From: Flavobacterium sp. CFS9
Lineage (GTDB): Bacteria; Bacteroidota; Bacteroidia; Flavobacteriales; Flavobacteriaceae
Length of the DNA stretch: 64,000 bases
NCBI RefSeq assembly: GCF_041154745.1
Contig: NZ_AP031573.1
Location: 496,001 to 560,000 of the forward strand
Direction: 5' to 3'
How positions within the stretch are numbered: the first letter of the stretch is position 1; each line of letters starts with the position of its first letter. Positions 63,931-64,000 of this stretch are shown here, piece after piece. Under the pieces are notes generated by a model, which was not told the origin of the DNA, ran no database searches, and was given only the letters and a program-made list of their open reading frames with translations. A program made the translations under genes and the position numbers.

Positions 63931-64000
63931 GATATCTTAGGGTTTTTAAGGATTTCTAAATTGGAATTTCAAGGACTTTTACGGAATTATAAGGACTTTA

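Noticed and set aside
1..64000. CRISPR arrays, tRNA or rRNA genes, integrase, complete insertion sequences
   Set aside because: None were found on reading both strands; short repeats noted are not spaced like CRISPR arrays and no transposase or integrase motifs were seen.

Overview
The window is about 64 kb of a low-GC genome from the Bacteroidota, most likely Flavobacterium or a close relative. The evidence is SusC/SusD pairs, a type IX secretion C-terminal domain, a hybrid two-component regulator, TAnnTTTG-type promoters, lipoproteins of the C-S-D-D type, and flavobacterial intergenic repeats. I saw no rRNA, tRNA, CRISPR array or complete insertion sequence.

Region 1 (1-6.2 kb, + strand) looks like the distal end of a prophage or phage-tail module: a tail-collar fiber ending in an intein-like Hint domain, a holin, small structural proteins and a secreted beta-helix protein. 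Its upstream part lies outside the window. Region 2 (6.4-9.85 kb, - strand) is a vitamin B12 uptake operon: cobalamin riboswitch, BtuB-like TonB receptor and a BtuG-like propeller lipoprotein. Region 3 (10.3-13.8 kb) holds FabH, a cytosine-deaminase-like amidohydrolase and an AraC regulator.

Region 4 (14.1-40.5 kb, all + strand) is a glycosaminoglycan utilization locus. It encodes a GH88 unsaturated glucuronyl hydrolase, a PL8 lyase with a type IX signal, heparinase III (HepC), SusC/SusD, a ROK kinase, a sulfatase, a second heparinase II/III-fold lyase, a hybrid two-component sensor, a DUF4861 protein, a KduD-like dehydrogenase and NagB fused to a PIG-L deacetylase. Together they would cut heparan/heparin-type chains (and perhaps chondroitin or hyaluronan), import the oligosaccharides, and feed GlcN-6-P and unsaturated uronate into central metabolism.

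Region 5 (41-50 kb) is mixed: AraC regulator with an NmrA-like reductase, a TetR-MFS efflux operon, two lipoproteins (one with a full metzincin zinc motif) and a NodC/hyaluronan-synthase-like glycosyltransferase. Repeat-rich intergenic stretches with nested inverted repeats separate some of these genes.

Region 6 (50.5-60.4 kb) is the most unusual part. It is a bacteriocin-like island with six small double-glycine-leader peptide genes in three adjacent pairs, most of them too short for routine gene calling. One C39-peptidase ABC exporter and one HlyD adaptor are present, with two CPBP (Abi) proteins, an HExxH outer-membrane-type protein, a string of tiny membrane peptides, and a membrane-anchored AraC regulator. 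A segment of about 370 bp carrying a Bacteroidota promoter and a perfect 12+12 bp palindrome occurs twice. One copy still has the complete regulator; the other keeps only its first codons.

Region 7 (60.5-64 kb) has a large MscS-type channel and a single-pass membrane protein of unknown function, converging on a strong shared terminator.
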